DNA of 64,000 bases from Cyclobacterium plantarum (GTDB lineage Bacteria; Bacteroidota; Bacteroidia; Cytophagales; Cyclobacteriaceae): NCBI RefSeq assembly GCF_011290685.1, contig NZ_JAANYN010000014.1, forward strand, positions 1 to 64,000, written 5' to 3'. The notes beneath the pieces are model-generated. The model did not search any database. It was given only the letters and a program-made list of their open reading frames with translations, and had not been told where the DNA came from. Positions 43,513-51,869 of this stretch are shown here, piece by piece (within the stretch, counting starts at the first letter, position 1; every line of letters begins with the position of its first letter). The translations under genes and the position numbers were made by a program.

Positions 43513-44730
43513 ATGACCACAGAAACTGTAAAATACCAAAGGAAGGAACTGGAATTAAAGGCGCTTTTGGAAATTACGCAAGCCATTAATGAAAACAAAA
43601 CAGAAAATGTGCTGTTGAATATTTTTAAATTTACCTGTTTGGTTCACCTGAATATAAAATCCCTGCTGCTGTATGTATTTAACGAGCAGGAGCAGTTTTT
43701 TGACCGGAAAATTTCCCATCAGGTAAAGGGTAATTTGCCTGAACACATTCAAAGAGAAGATGTGCAGGAAAATAAAACCCAGGGCAAGCTGAGCCTGACC
43801 CTTTCCGGCGAGTATTCCTTTTCTGAAGTAAACATTTATGTGCCCGTTTACCACAAAGATAAAATGCTGGCCATTTTGTTTTTAAGTACCAAGGACAAGG
43901 AAAAAGGCCTTGACCTGGACTTTACCCAGGCTTTGGCGAATATTTTGGTGGTGGCCCTGGAAAACAAGCGCTTTGCCAGGAAGCAATTGGAACAGGAACG
44001 TTTGAGGAAGGAATTGGAGATTGCCAGCAACGTGCAAAGGATGTTGTTTCCTGCTACCCTCCCTTCCCATGATCATTTAAAAGCCAAGGTTACCTATTTC
44101 CCGCACAGTACAGTAGGTGGGGACTATTATGATTTGATTCAAGCTTCAGAAAATGAGGTGTACTTTTGTGTTGCGGATGTTTCCGGAAAAGGGATGCCCG
44201 CATCTTTGTTGATGTCCAACTTTCAGGCTGCCTTGCGGACCTTGCTTCGCAGTGGTTCCAATTTGAAGGCGATCGTAGAACAATTGAATTTCACGACTTT
44301 TGAGAATACCAAGGGGGAGCGGTTCATAACTTTTTTTCTGGGACATTACAATTACAAAGAGGAAAAACTCAGTTATATCAATGCAGGGCACAACCCACCG
44401 GTAATTTGTCTGGATAAGGATGGCAGTTTGGAAGTATTGGAAGCAGGCACCACCATTCTTGGGGCCTTTGAATCCCTTCCTTTTTTGGAGGAGGGAGAAA
44501 GAAAGGAGTTGAAAAATTTTATGTTGCACCTGTACACGGATGGACTCACGGAGACTTTTAATCCGGAAGGGGAGGAGTTTGGAGAGGATCGCTTTTTGGA
44601 TTATATCAAATCCCATCCTGGTGAAAACCCGGAAGCCTTTCACGATGGTTTTTTTGAGTACCTGCATACATTTTCTGCGGGGGTACCAAAAAAAGACGAC
44701 ATCACCCTGCTGAGCCTTCAGTTTAATTGA
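43513..44730 (+). CDS. GAF domain SpoIIE-type serine phosphatase
   Basis: A 405-residue cytosolic protein: a GAF sensor domain (about 20-175), a short coiled coil (about 178-200) and a PP2C/SpoIIE domain (about 205-405) with the metal-binding GGDYYD and VADVSGKGMPASLLMS motifs, YINAGHNPP and YTDGLTE. Such phosphatases act on anti-anti-sigma or similar STAS proteins in partner-switching control. No STAS or anti-sigma kinase gene lies nearby; the only close partner is the 83-residue protein just upstream. Start at 43513 avoids overlap with it. Confidence 0.87.
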   Translation: MTTETVKYQRKELELKALLEITQAINENKTENVLLNIFKFTCLVHLNIKSLLLYVFNEQEQFFDRKISHQVKGNLPEHIQREDVQENKTQGKLSLTLSGEYSFSEVNIYVPVYHKDKMLAILFLSTKDKEKGLDLDFTQALANILVVALENKRFARKQLEQERLRKELEIASNVQRMLFPATLPSHDHLKAKVTYFPHSTVGGDYYDLIQASENEVYFCVADVSGKGMPASLLMSNFQAALRTLLRSGSNLKAIVEQLNFTTFENTKGERFITFFLGHYNYKEEKLSYINAGHNPPVICLDKDGSLEVLEAGTTILGAFESLPFLEEGERKELKNFMLHLYTDGLTETFNPEGEEFGEDRFLDYIKSHPGENPEAFHDGFFEYLHTFSAGVPKKDDITLLSLQFN

Positions 44731-44731
44731 C

Positions 44732-45358
44732 ATGAGACCATTCAGGGTACCCCACATAGCGCAAAGTATATTCAAGGGATTTACCTGGCATAAGGATAGG
44801 GAAAAGAGAGCAGTTTTCCTGACTTTTGATGATGGTCCGGTATCCGGGGTTACTGATTTTGTTTTGGAGGAGTTGGGCAGTCGAAATATGAAGGCTACTT
44901 TTTTTATGGTAGGCGAAAACGTTCAAAAAGCCGGATATCTGGCCCGTCAGGTGCATGGGGAAGGACATGGAATAGGCAACCACACTTTTCATCATCTCAA
45001 CGGAGCGAATACTTCCATGTCGGGTTACCTGGCTGATGTGAAAAAGTGCCAGGAGGAGATACTGGACAAAACAGGGGTGAACACCAGGTTTTTCCGACCT
45101 CCCTACGGACGCATGACTTGCTCCCAAAAACGAAAAATAGCGCCAAACCATGAAATTGTATTGTGGGAGTTGATCTCCTGGGACTTCCGAAAAGAAATGT
45201 CACCCTACAGATCCCTGCAACAATTGAAGCGAAAAACCGCCAATGGCTCGATCGTGTTGTTTCACGACCAAAAGAAAAGTGAAAGTTTTCTCAAGACCAT
45301 GTTGCCGGATTACCTGGATTTTCTGGCCGGGGAGGGGTATTCCACCAAATCATTATAA
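44732..45358 (+). CDS. Polysaccharide deacetylase (NodB homology)
   Basis: A 208-residue carbohydrate esterase 4 domain protein. TFDDGP is at 31-36, the metal histidines His84 and His88 lie in GNHTFHH, RPPYGR at 122-127, and the C-terminal IVLFHD supplies the catalytic histidine. It removes N-acetyl groups from a glycan. No signal peptide is evident, only a weak N-terminal hydrophobic stretch, so location is uncertain. One base after the phosphatase stop and four before the next glycosyltransferase start, so the three are one transcription unit. Confidence 0.87.
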   Translation: MRPFRVPHIAQSIFKGFTWHKDREKRAVFLTFDDGPVSGVTDFVLEELGSRNMKATFFMVGENVQKAGYLARQVHGEGHGIGNHTFHHLNGANTSMSGYLADVKKCQEEILDKTGVNTRFFRPPYGRMTCSQKRKIAPNHEIVLWELISWDFRKEMSPYRSLQQLKRKTANGSIVLFHDQKKSESFLKTMLPDYLDFLAGEGYSTKSL

Positions 45359-45362
45359 GCCG

Positions 45363-46463
45363 ATGTTGCTCACGGGAGGAATTTGTATCATGGTTTTGGT
45401 GGGCATACAATACCTCATGCTGTGGTTGCTGATCCGCTTTAATTTTCGAAACCACGGCGCCTGTACATCGGAATTGCCAAAGGTAAATATCCTGATTCCC
45501 TGCCGCAATGAGGCGCACAACCTTCCTGCCTGTCTGAAATCCCTGGAGGACCTGAAGTACCCTGAAGACAAAATCCACTTTTTTTTGGCAGATGATCATA
45601 GTGAAGACCAAACAGAGGCCATCCTTGCCGATTGGGCAGCCGCCGGGAACAACAGGCATCTGGTGCAGTTGGAACATAGGCCGGGGGCAGAGGAGAACGG
45701 TAAAGCGGTAGCACTGGCTGCTATGGTTTCTTGCGTTAAAGAGGGATTATTGCTTTTTACGGATGCAGATTGTGTGGTACCACCCTTATGGGCAGAAAAA
45801 ATGTGCCTGGCCTATCAGGAGGATTTTGGGTTGCTCACCGGGACTACCATGATATCCGGAAACCATTTGTTTCACCTGATGCAGTCAATGGATTGGTGGC
45901 TTACGCTGGGAAAGGTAAAGGCCGTGGCGGATATGGGCTTTTCCCTTACGGCCATGGGCAATAATATGCTGGTCGGGCAGAAAGCCTATTGGCAATCGGG
46001 TGGATTTTTAGTGGTAAAGGATCAGGTAACGGAGGACCTGGCCCTTTCCAAAATTTTGTTTCAACAGGGGTACCGGCCTGCCCATCTGGTGAGTAAGGAC
46101 GTTTTGGTAAAGACAAAACCAGAAAAAAACTTTATCTCACTTATGGAGCAGCGGAAAAGATGGGCAAGGGGTGCATTTTCACTTCCCTGGTACTGGCAGT
46201 TGCTTTTGGGGCTTCAGCTGGCTTTTTATTTGGCACTGCTTGTGGGCCTGATCCATTCTTTTTGGTTGGCAGCAGGTATTTGGGGAGTTAAAATTTGCTT
46301 TCAATCCTTATTCATTAGCACTTTTGCAGGGAAAACGGAAACTAAAATTGGCCTTTTGCCATTATTAGGATTTGAAATTTACAATTGGCTGGTCAGCTGG
46401 TCTACCGTTTTGTATTATTTCTGGCCATCAGGCATCAAATGGAAGAACCGAAAATACTCATGA
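45363..46463 (+). CDS. Membrane glycosyltransferase, family 2 (second)
   Basis: A 366-residue GT2 enzyme with an N-terminal helix (about 3-22), a GT-A core (ILIPCRNEAHNLP, LADDHSEDQTE, LFTDADCVVP, VTEDLALSK and EQRKRWARGA as QxxRW) and C-terminal helices (about 280-355). The plan matches the enzyme at 42095, so both may act on one polymer together with the deacetylase between them. The true start at 45363 follows the deacetylase stop; the open frame upstream overlaps that gene. Confidence 0.85.
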   Translation: MLLTGGICIMVLVGIQYLMLWLLIRFNFRNHGACTSELPKVNILIPCRNEAHNLPACLKSLEDLKYPEDKIHFFLADDHSEDQTEAILADWAAAGNNRHLVQLEHRPGAEENGKAVALAAMVSCVKEGLLLFTDADCVVPPLWAEKMCLAYQEDFGLLTGTTMISGNHLFHLMQSMDWWLTLGKVKAVADMGFSLTAMGNNMLVGQKAYWQSGGFLVVKDQVTEDLALSKILFQQGYRPAHLVSKDVLVKTKPEKNFISLMEQRKRWARGAFSLPWYWQLLLGLQLAFYLALLVGLIHSFWLAAGIWGVKICFQSLFISTFAGKTETKIGLLPLLGFEIYNWLVSWSTVLYYFWPSGIKWKNRKYS

Positions 46464-46618
46464 AATCGAACCTGCCTGATGCAGACTGACTTGTTGCAAT
46501 CTACACAAAGCGGGATTTCCGATAGTTCCGATAGCCCCCATAGCTACCGGGACGGGACAGGCTTCCCTAACTTCGGTGCGGGACAAGTTATGACCTATTA
46601 AAAACAAATTATAAAAAG
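46464..46618. repeat. Non-coding repeat related to 62.5-62.9 kb
   Basis: Starts with ATGAAATCGAACCTGCCTG (46461 on), overlapping the stop of the glycosyltransferase, and ends with TGACCTATTAAAAACAAATTATAAAAAGATGAAAT (only part quoted: AAAAACAAATTATAA), running into the TatD start codon. The tract at 62655-62920 has the same ends. In between lie short inverted repeats with CGATAGTTCCGATAG and GGGACGGGACAGG. No gene. Confidence 0.5.
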
Positions 46619-47401
46619 ATGAAATTCATAGAGACCCACGCCCATATCTACAGTAAAAAATTTGATCAGGACCGGAATCAGGTAATCCAAAATGCCCTTG
46701 ATGCAGGTATTGAGAAGATTTTTATGCCCAATATTGACCTGGATTCCATTGAAGGGATGCTGGCCGTTGAAAGGGATTTTCCCGGGGTTTGTTATCCCAT
46801 GCTGGGCCTACACCCCTGTGATGTGGGGGAGGACTTTGAAAAACAACTTTCCCAAATGGAGCAATGGTGGGGGAAACACAAATTTTGTGCCGTTGGGGAG
46901 ACGGGCATTGACCTATACTGGGACAAGACTTACTTTGAGCAGCAGCAGGAATCCTTGAAAAGGCACATCCAATGGGCCAAAGAAAAGCAGCTGCCATTGA
47001 TCCTGCATTGCAGGGAATCCATGCAGGAAACCATTGACCTGGTCCAATCCATGAACGACGAAAAGTTAACGGGAATTTTTCATTGTTTTTCAGGTAGTCT
47101 GGAGCAGGCCAGAAGTATCATTGAAATGGGCTTTTATTTGGGGATCGGAGGTACGTTGACCTATAAAAACAGCGGTGTAGGGCAGGTCATTGCAGAAACC
47201 GGGCTGGACAGACTGGTCTTGGAGACCGACAGTCCCTTTTTGGCCCCCGTACCATTCCGGGGCAAGCGCAATTCCCCCGAATATATTCCCCATATTGCAG
47301 AAAAAATGGCCCACTTCACCGGTACTTCAATGCAGGAAGTAGCTGATGTCACGGGAAGAAATGCCCTGGAAGTGTTCAAACAACATTCTCATGAATTATA
47401 A
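46619..47401 (+). CDS. TatD-family metal-dependent DNase
   Basis: A 260-residue TIM-barrel hydrolase with all metal-binding motifs: ETHAH (5-9), GETGIDLYWD near 95, LHCRES near 130, FHCFSGS near 155 and ETDSPFLAP near 205. TatD-type enzymes degrade DNA 3' ends or act on D-aminoacyl-tRNA in some relatives. The last 11 bases overlap the asparaginase gene, so the two are cotranscribed. Confidence 0.9.
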   Translation: MKFIETHAHIYSKKFDQDRNQVIQNALDAGIEKIFMPNIDLDSIEGMLAVERDFPGVCYPMLGLHPCDVGEDFEKQLSQMEQWWGKHKFCAVGETGIDLYWDKTYFEQQQESLKRHIQWAKEKQLPLILHCRESMQETIDLVQSMNDEKLTGIFHCFSGSLEQARSIIEMGFYLGIGGTLTYKNSGVGQVIAETGLDRLVLETDSPFLAPVPFRGKRNSPEYIPHIAEKMAHFTGTSMQEVADVTGRNALEVFKQHSHEL

Positions 47402-48467
47402 AATTGTAAGGTTAAATACAGCAGCCAAGCAGGAGATTGAACATGCGGTGCTGATCATTTATACCGGAGGTACCCTGGGGATGGCCTATGACGAACAGGG
47501 AGCCCTGGTGCCTTTTAATTTTGGTAAGATTTTGGAAAAAATCCCCAATCTCAATAACCTTAACATTAGCATCACCGTCATTTCTTTTCCTGAGCCGATC
47601 GATTCCTCCAATATCAACCTGCAACATTGGGTAGATATGGCGTATATCATCTATGAGAATTACGATACCTATGATGGTTTTGTGGTGTTGCACGGGACAG
47701 ACACCATGGCATACAGTGCTTCCATGCTCAGCTATATGCTGAAGGGCCTGAATAAGCCTGTTATTTTTACCGGAGCCCAGCTTCCCATTAGTGCCATGCG
47801 CTCGGATGCCCGGGAGAACCTGATGACTTCGCTTGAGATAGCCATTTCCAAGGTGAATGGAAAGCCGGTAGTACCTGAGGTCTGCATTTTTTTCAACCAC
47901 ATGTTGTTGCGTGGAAACCGGGCCAAAAAGGTACAGAGCGTGCATTTTGATGCCTTTGAGTCTGAGAATTATCCGGCACTGGCAGAATCAGGCATTGTCA
48001 TCGATTACAATTATGCTTCCATCAGGCCTTATGAGGAGGGAAAAAAGCTCAAATACCTGAATAAGTTGGATAACAATGTGATGGTGTTGAAACTCTTTCC
48101 CGGGATTACCAAAAATGTCGTACAGCACTGTTTACAAATGGAAGGTTTAAAGGGGATGGTACTGGAAACCTACGGATCGGGCAACAGTCCGAGTGAGGAC
48201 TGGTTTATTCAATCCATGGAGGAGGCAGTGGAAAAAGGACTGCTGATCCTGAATGTTTCCCAGTGCAACGGAGGAAGGGTGATACAGGGCAGGTACCAAA
48301 CCAGTAAAGATCTCAAAAGGGTAGGGGTATTGAGTGGAGGAGACATAACAACTGAGGCGGCAGTCACCAAAATGATGTTTATTTTGGCCAATGAGACAGA
48401 TGAAACCGAAATAAAAAGGAAGATGATGATGCCTCTGGCGGGAGAAATGTCCGTTTTGAGCCAATGA
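47391..48467 (+). CDS. ansA: L-asparaginase, type I (cytoplasmic)
   Basis: A 358-residue enzyme that hydrolyses asparagine to aspartate and ammonia. The catalytic Thr28 is in YTGGTLGM, the second motif is HGTDTMAYSASML, and the NGGRVIQGRY and SGGDITTEAAVTK segments near the C-terminus fit type I enzymes. There is no signal peptide, so it is cytosolic. The frame is open further upstream but the ATG at 47391, overlapping the tatD stop by 11 bases, gives the usual N-terminus. Confidence 0.9.
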   Translation: MNYKIVRLNTAAKQEIEHAVLIIYTGGTLGMAYDEQGALVPFNFGKILEKIPNLNNLNISITVISFPEPIDSSNINLQHWVDMAYIIYENYDTYDGFVVLHGTDTMAYSASMLSYMLKGLNKPVIFTGAQLPISAMRSDARENLMTSLEIAISKVNGKPVVPEVCIFFNHMLLRGNRAKKVQSVHFDAFESENYPALAESGIVIDYNYASIRPYEEGKKLKYLNKLDNNVMVLKLFPGITKNVVQHCLQMEGLKGMVLETYGSGNSPSEDWFIQSMEEAVEKGLLILNVSQCNGGRVIQGRYQTSKDLKRVGVLSGGDITTEAAVTKMMFILANETDETEIKRKMMMPLAGEMSVLSQ

Positions 48468-48629
48468 AAAAGGGCCAATCAAGGCTTTGACCATCAATCC
48501 CATAGCTTTCATAGGCAAAAAGAATACTTTCGAACCCTGTTTTTTTTCAATAATAAAGCAGACAATTATTTGCATGGGCTGAATTTTATAATTTTATTTG
48601 TCGCTGCAACAATTAAAAAAAACACAAAA

Positions 48630-48717
48630 AGAGAGGTGTCCGAGCGGTCGAAGGAGCACGCCTGGAAAGCGTGTATACCCCTAAAGGGTATCGAGGGTTC
48701 GAATCCCTTCCTCTCTG
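48630..48717 (+). tRNA. tRNA-Ser(GGA)
   Basis: An 88-base serine tRNA. The acceptor arms AGAGAGG and CCTCTCT pair fully, the anticodon stem CACGC/GCGTG encloses CTGGAAA with anticodon GGA at 48664-48666, the long class-II variable arm (TATACCCCTAAAGGGTATC) follows and the T arm is GAGGGTTCGAATCCCTT. The 3' CCA is not encoded. It reads UCC and UCU codons. Confidence 0.97.
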
Positions 48718-49016
48718 CAGATTTCAGGCATAAAGTGATAAAAGGTCACTTTTATTTGAAAGGAAAAGCCGGTAATTAAAATACTGTCTGGATTTTATCC
48801 GCTCAAATAGTGCAATTTCCATTGAAGTAAATTAAATTACAGGTTCCAAAGCATTGGGATAGATTAGAAATCTGTTAAAATCACTTACCCAATAATTGTT
48901 TTCTGAGAAATTATAATGGATTCATTTGCAATTTGAGCTGAAAAAATTATAACTTTAAAAACTTAATTCGAATTTAGAAACCGTTCAACCTTTAAAAGTC
49001 TATTAAAAACTACATT
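48718..49016. other. Intergenic leader of the exbB operon
   Basis: AT-rich, non-coding. TATAACTTTA near 48947-48956 is one base off the TAnnTTTG element and lies about 65 bp before the exbB start. A short inverted repeat AAAAGGTCACTTTTA lies just after the tRNA. No gene is seen. Confidence 0.4.
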
Positions 49017-49829
49017 ATGAAAAAGTTAATCGCTTTGTTCATGCTTTTCGGAATTTTATTTTCTCCGATGATCACAAAAGCACAAGAAGAAACAGAAGAA
49101 GCAGAAGCTGACACCACTGAAGAGGCTGCTGCCCCAGCTCCGGAACCAGATCCAACACCAGTCATGACTGATGATGAAATTGTTGCCGAAGAGCAATCTT
49201 TTCATCAGGTTATTAAAGACAAGTTCATTGAAGGAGACCCTACCTACATGACTCCTGTGTTGTTGTGTTTGATTTTGGGTTTGGCAGTTGCCCTGGAAAG
49301 AATTATCACCCTGAATCTATCCACTACCAATACCAAAAAACTTTTGGCGAAGGTAGAAAATGCATTGGAAGAAGGTGGGATTGAGGCCGCTAAGGATGTT
49401 ACCAAGTCCACCAGAGGCCCAGTAGCTTCTATCTTTACTCAAGGGTTGATGCGGTATTCTGAAGGAATCGATATGGTGGAAAAATCCATTATTGCCTATG
49501 GTTCAGTAGAAATGGGCCGCCTTGAAAAAGGTCTTGTATGGATTTCGCTGTTTATCTCTCTGGCTCCTATGTTGGGTTTCATGGGTACGGTAATCGGTAT
49601 GATTGGTGCTTTTGATTCAATTGAAGCAGCAGGGGACATTTCTCCATCATTGGTTGCTGGTGGTATCAAAATCGCCCTTTTGACAACAGTAGCTGGTCTG
49701 ATTGTGGCCATTATCCTACAGTTGTTCTATAACTATTGTGTGGCGAAAATCGATTCTATCGTGAATGATATGGAAGATGCGTCTATCAGCTTAGTAGACA
49801 TTTTGGTGAAGCATAAATTGACCAGGTAA
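49017..49829 (+). CDS. exbB: MotA/TolQ/ExbB proton channel protein with signal peptide
   Basis: A 270-residue inner-membrane protein: signal peptide (1-22, TKAQ), an acidic, proline-rich periplasmic stretch (about 25-60), then three helices (about 77-96, 180-205, 215-242) with the family segments LERIITL, GLVWISLFISLAPMLGFMGTVIGMIGAF and GIKIALLTTVAGLIVAI (in part). It forms the proton-driven motor that energises TonB-dependent receptors such as BtuB, or a related system. First gene of a four-gene operon with two exbD genes. Confidence 0.87.
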   Translation: MKKLIALFMLFGILFSPMITKAQEETEEAEADTTEEAAAPAPEPDPTPVMTDDEIVAEEQSFHQVIKDKFIEGDPTYMTPVLLCLILGLAVALERIITLNLSTTNTKKLLAKVENALEEGGIEAAKDVTKSTRGPVASIFTQGLMRYSEGIDMVEKSIIAYGSVEMGRLEKGLVWISLFISLAPMLGFMGTVIGMIGAFDSIEAAGDISPSLVAGGIKIALLTTVAGLIVAIILQLFYNYCVAKIDSIVNDMEDASISLVDILVKHKLTR

Positions 49830-49888
49830 TTCTGGTCATTTTGTTTTAACCCAATAAATGATTTATTTCACTTTAGATTTAAGATAAA

Positions 49889-50218
49889 ATGGATACTACT
49901 GATATATTCTTATATGCAGGGTACTTGCTGATCATCATAGGAGCAGTGTTTGCTATACTTATGCCTTTGATCAAGTCCTTTGATAACCCTAAGAGTCTGT
50001 TGAAAACAGTAATTGGGGTGGTAGTCATTGGTGCTTTGTTTGGTATTGCCTACAGCACAGCTAGCGGTGATATTGCTGCCAAGTATGCTGCAGACCCCTT
50101 TAACATTACTCCTGAGGGAGCGAAAATGGTAGGCGGCGTGCTTATTACTGTGTATGCGCTTGCGATACTTGCAATCTTTGGGATTGTAGTCACAGAAATC
50201 ACTAAAATAGTCAAATAA
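49889..50218 (+). CDS. Small three-helix membrane protein in the exbB operon
   Basis: A 109-residue protein of three hydrophobic helices (about 5-30, 39-58, 78-108) with short polar links. It lies between exbB and the first exbD, two bases before the latter. A gene of this kind at this place is common in Bacteroidota exb operons, where it may be part of the complex, but its role is not established. No motif is recognised. Confidence 0.75.
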   Translation: MDTTDIFLYAGYLLIIIGAVFAILMPLIKSFDNPKSLLKTVIGVVVIGALFGIAYSTASGDIAAKYAADPFNITPEGAKMVGGVLITVYALAILAIFGIVVTEITKIVK

Positions 50219-50220
50219 TT

Positions 50221-50856
50221 ATGGGCAAGAGAGGTAGAATGAGTCAGGAGGTAAATGCAGGGTCGATGGCGGACATCGCCTTTTTGCTTCTTATCTTCTT
50301 TCTCGTAACCACGACAATCGCTTCGGATAAGGGTATCATGAATATCCTTCCTCCCAAAAAGGATCCGAATCAGCCACCACCGGAGGTGGAATTGAACGAA
50401 CGAAATATTTTCAATATTCTGATCAACTTGAATGATGATCTTTTGATAGAAGGTGAATTTCGTAACAGTACGGATGGACTTTCTGACGAAATCAAAAGCT
50501 TTGTGCTGAATTTTGGAAATCCGGATGAGGATGCAGTTGCTCTGTTTAACAGCCTGCCGCCTTCTTTGAAAGGTATGGCAGATCAAAGTCCGGAATCTTC
50601 TGATCATCCGATGTCCGGAGGCGCAGTAATTTCAATCAAAACCAATAGAGGTACCAGCTATGAGACCTACCTGGAGGTTTTGGATGAGGTGAAAAAAGCA
50701 TATTTTGAAATTTATGGTGAGCGGGTCGGTCTTTCAGGAGAAGAATACCGCGCCTTATCCGGTCAGACAGCTGCTGAACAAGAACTGCTGGACAGAGGTA
50801 AGGAAGGTATACCTATGGCCATCTCTATCGCAGAACCTGATAAAATCGGAAGCTAA
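50221..50856 (+). CDS. exbD: ExbD/TolR-family protein (first copy)
   Basis: A 211-residue protein with a single helix near the N-terminus (about 17-37, starting MADIAFLLLIFFLV, with the Asp that carries protons) and a large periplasmic domain. It is longer than classical ExbD, with an insertion in the middle (about 85-125). It would link the ExbB channel to a TonB-like protein. Two bases separate it from the small membrane protein gene, and two from the second exbD. Confidence 0.87.
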   Translation: MGKRGRMSQEVNAGSMADIAFLLLIFFLVTTTIASDKGIMNILPPKKDPNQPPPEVELNERNIFNILINLNDDLLIEGEFRNSTDGLSDEIKSFVLNFGNPDEDAVALFNSLPPSLKGMADQSPESSDHPMSGGAVISIKTNRGTSYETYLEVLDEVKKAYFEIYGERVGLSGEEYRALSGQTAAEQELLDRGKEGIPMAISIAEPDKIGS

Positions 50857-50858
50857 TT

Positions 50859-51323
50859 ATGTCAAAGTTTAAAAAGAAAACCAAAGCGGAAACCAATATT
50901 CCTACCTCAGCTCTTCCGGATATTATCTTTATGTTGTTGTTCTTTTTTATGGTGACAACGGTGTTGAGAGAGCAGGAGATTTTGGTGGAGCAAAAGATTC
51001 CTCAGGCTACCCAACTTCAAAAGATTCAGAAAAAGACCCTGATTTCGTATTTGTACGTTGGTAAACCGAAGAATACTTCCATGTATGGATCAGAACCAAG
51101 GATCCAGGCAAATGATGTTTTGATCAATACCTCTGATATCGTGCTTTGGGTAAACCAGGAAAAAGATAACCTTTCTGAAGCGGAGAGAGACCAGATATGG
51201 ATTTCTCTTAAAGCCGATAGAGACGTAAAAATGGGTCCCATTAGTGATATTCAGTTTGAATTGAGAGAAGCGGATGCCAGAAAATTGATGTACGCATCTG
51301 TAGGCAGGGTCGAAAACAACTGA
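50859..51323 (+). CDS. exbD: ExbD/TolR-family protein (second copy)
   Basis: A 154-residue protein with the membrane Asp in LPDIIFMLLFFFMV (about 18-32) and a short periplasmic domain of normal ExbD length. Bacteroidota often carry two different ExbD proteins; they may form a heterodimer around the ExbB pore. It ends the operon and is followed at once by a strong terminator. Confidence 0.88.
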   Translation: MSKFKKKTKAETNIPTSALPDIIFMLLFFFMVTTVLREQEILVEQKIPQATQLQKIQKKTLISYLYVGKPKNTSMYGSEPRIQANDVLINTSDIVLWVNQEKDNLSEAERDQIWISLKADRDVKMGPISDIQFELREADARKLMYASVGRVENN

Positions 51324-51349
51324 CCTTAAGTTATTTGATAAAATCATTG

Positions 51350-51379
51350 AAAGCCGTCCATTTGGACGGCTTTTTTTTT
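51350..51379 (+). terminator. Terminator of the exbB-exbD operon
   Basis: AAGCCGTCC and GGACGGCTT form a 9-bp stem with an ATTT loop, followed by a T-tract of about nine bases. It lies 27 bp after the last exbD stop. Confidence 0.85.
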
Positions 51380-51430
51380 GCCTTTGTGGTTAATGTGATA
51401 AAAATTACTTTTTCTGGTTTTTTCTTACCC

Positions 51431-51438
51431 TACTTTTG
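51431..51438 (+). promoter_or_regulatory. Candidate -7 element of the rhodanese gene
   Basis: TACTTTTG fits TAnnTTTG and lies 25 bp before the ATG at 51464. No good TTG box is seen upstream. Confidence 0.35.
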
Positions 51439-51463
51439 TTGTGTCACTTAACAAAAGAAGAAA

Positions 51464-51790
51464 ATGTTCAATCTATTTCATAAGCAAATTAAGCAGTATT
51501 CAGATCTCGGTGCTGAAGACTTTCACCAGGGTATCCAGGATAAGGATGCTGTTGTCATTGATGTCAGAACGGCAGGGGAATTTAACCAGGGGAAGTTACC
51601 CAAAGCCAGGAACCTGGATATGATGTCCCCTAACTTCAAACAACAAATTCAAAACCTGCCTAAAGACAAATCCTACTATTTGTATTGCAGGAGTGGTAAC
51701 AGAAGTGGCCATGCCTGTGCGATGATGGCAGATTTAGGTTTTGAAAAAGTATATAACCTGGCAGGTGGGATCATTTCCTGGCCTTATTAA
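51464..51790 (+). CDS. Single-domain rhodanese
   Basis: A 108-residue sulfurtransferase-type domain. The active cysteine is in YLYCRSGNRSG, and the DVRTAGEFNQGKLPKARNLDM (in part: DVRTAGEFNQG) and FEKVYNLAGGI segments are normal for rhodanese. There is no signal peptide, so it is cytosolic. It opens a run of sulfur genes on the same strand and could accept persulfide sulfur from the MBL protein next to it or from imported thiosulfate. Confidence 0.86.
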   Translation: MFNLFHKQIKQYSDLGAEDFHQGIQDKDAVVIDVRTAGEFNQGKLPKARNLDMMSPNFKQQIQNLPKDKSYYLYCRSGNRSGHACAMMADLGFEKVYNLAGGIISWPY

Positions 51791-51869
51791 AACTCTTATG
51801 TGACCAAAGTCCTATTGAGCTTTGTCAAGAGTACTTTAATTTGTACACCAATTATTAACCATACTACCT

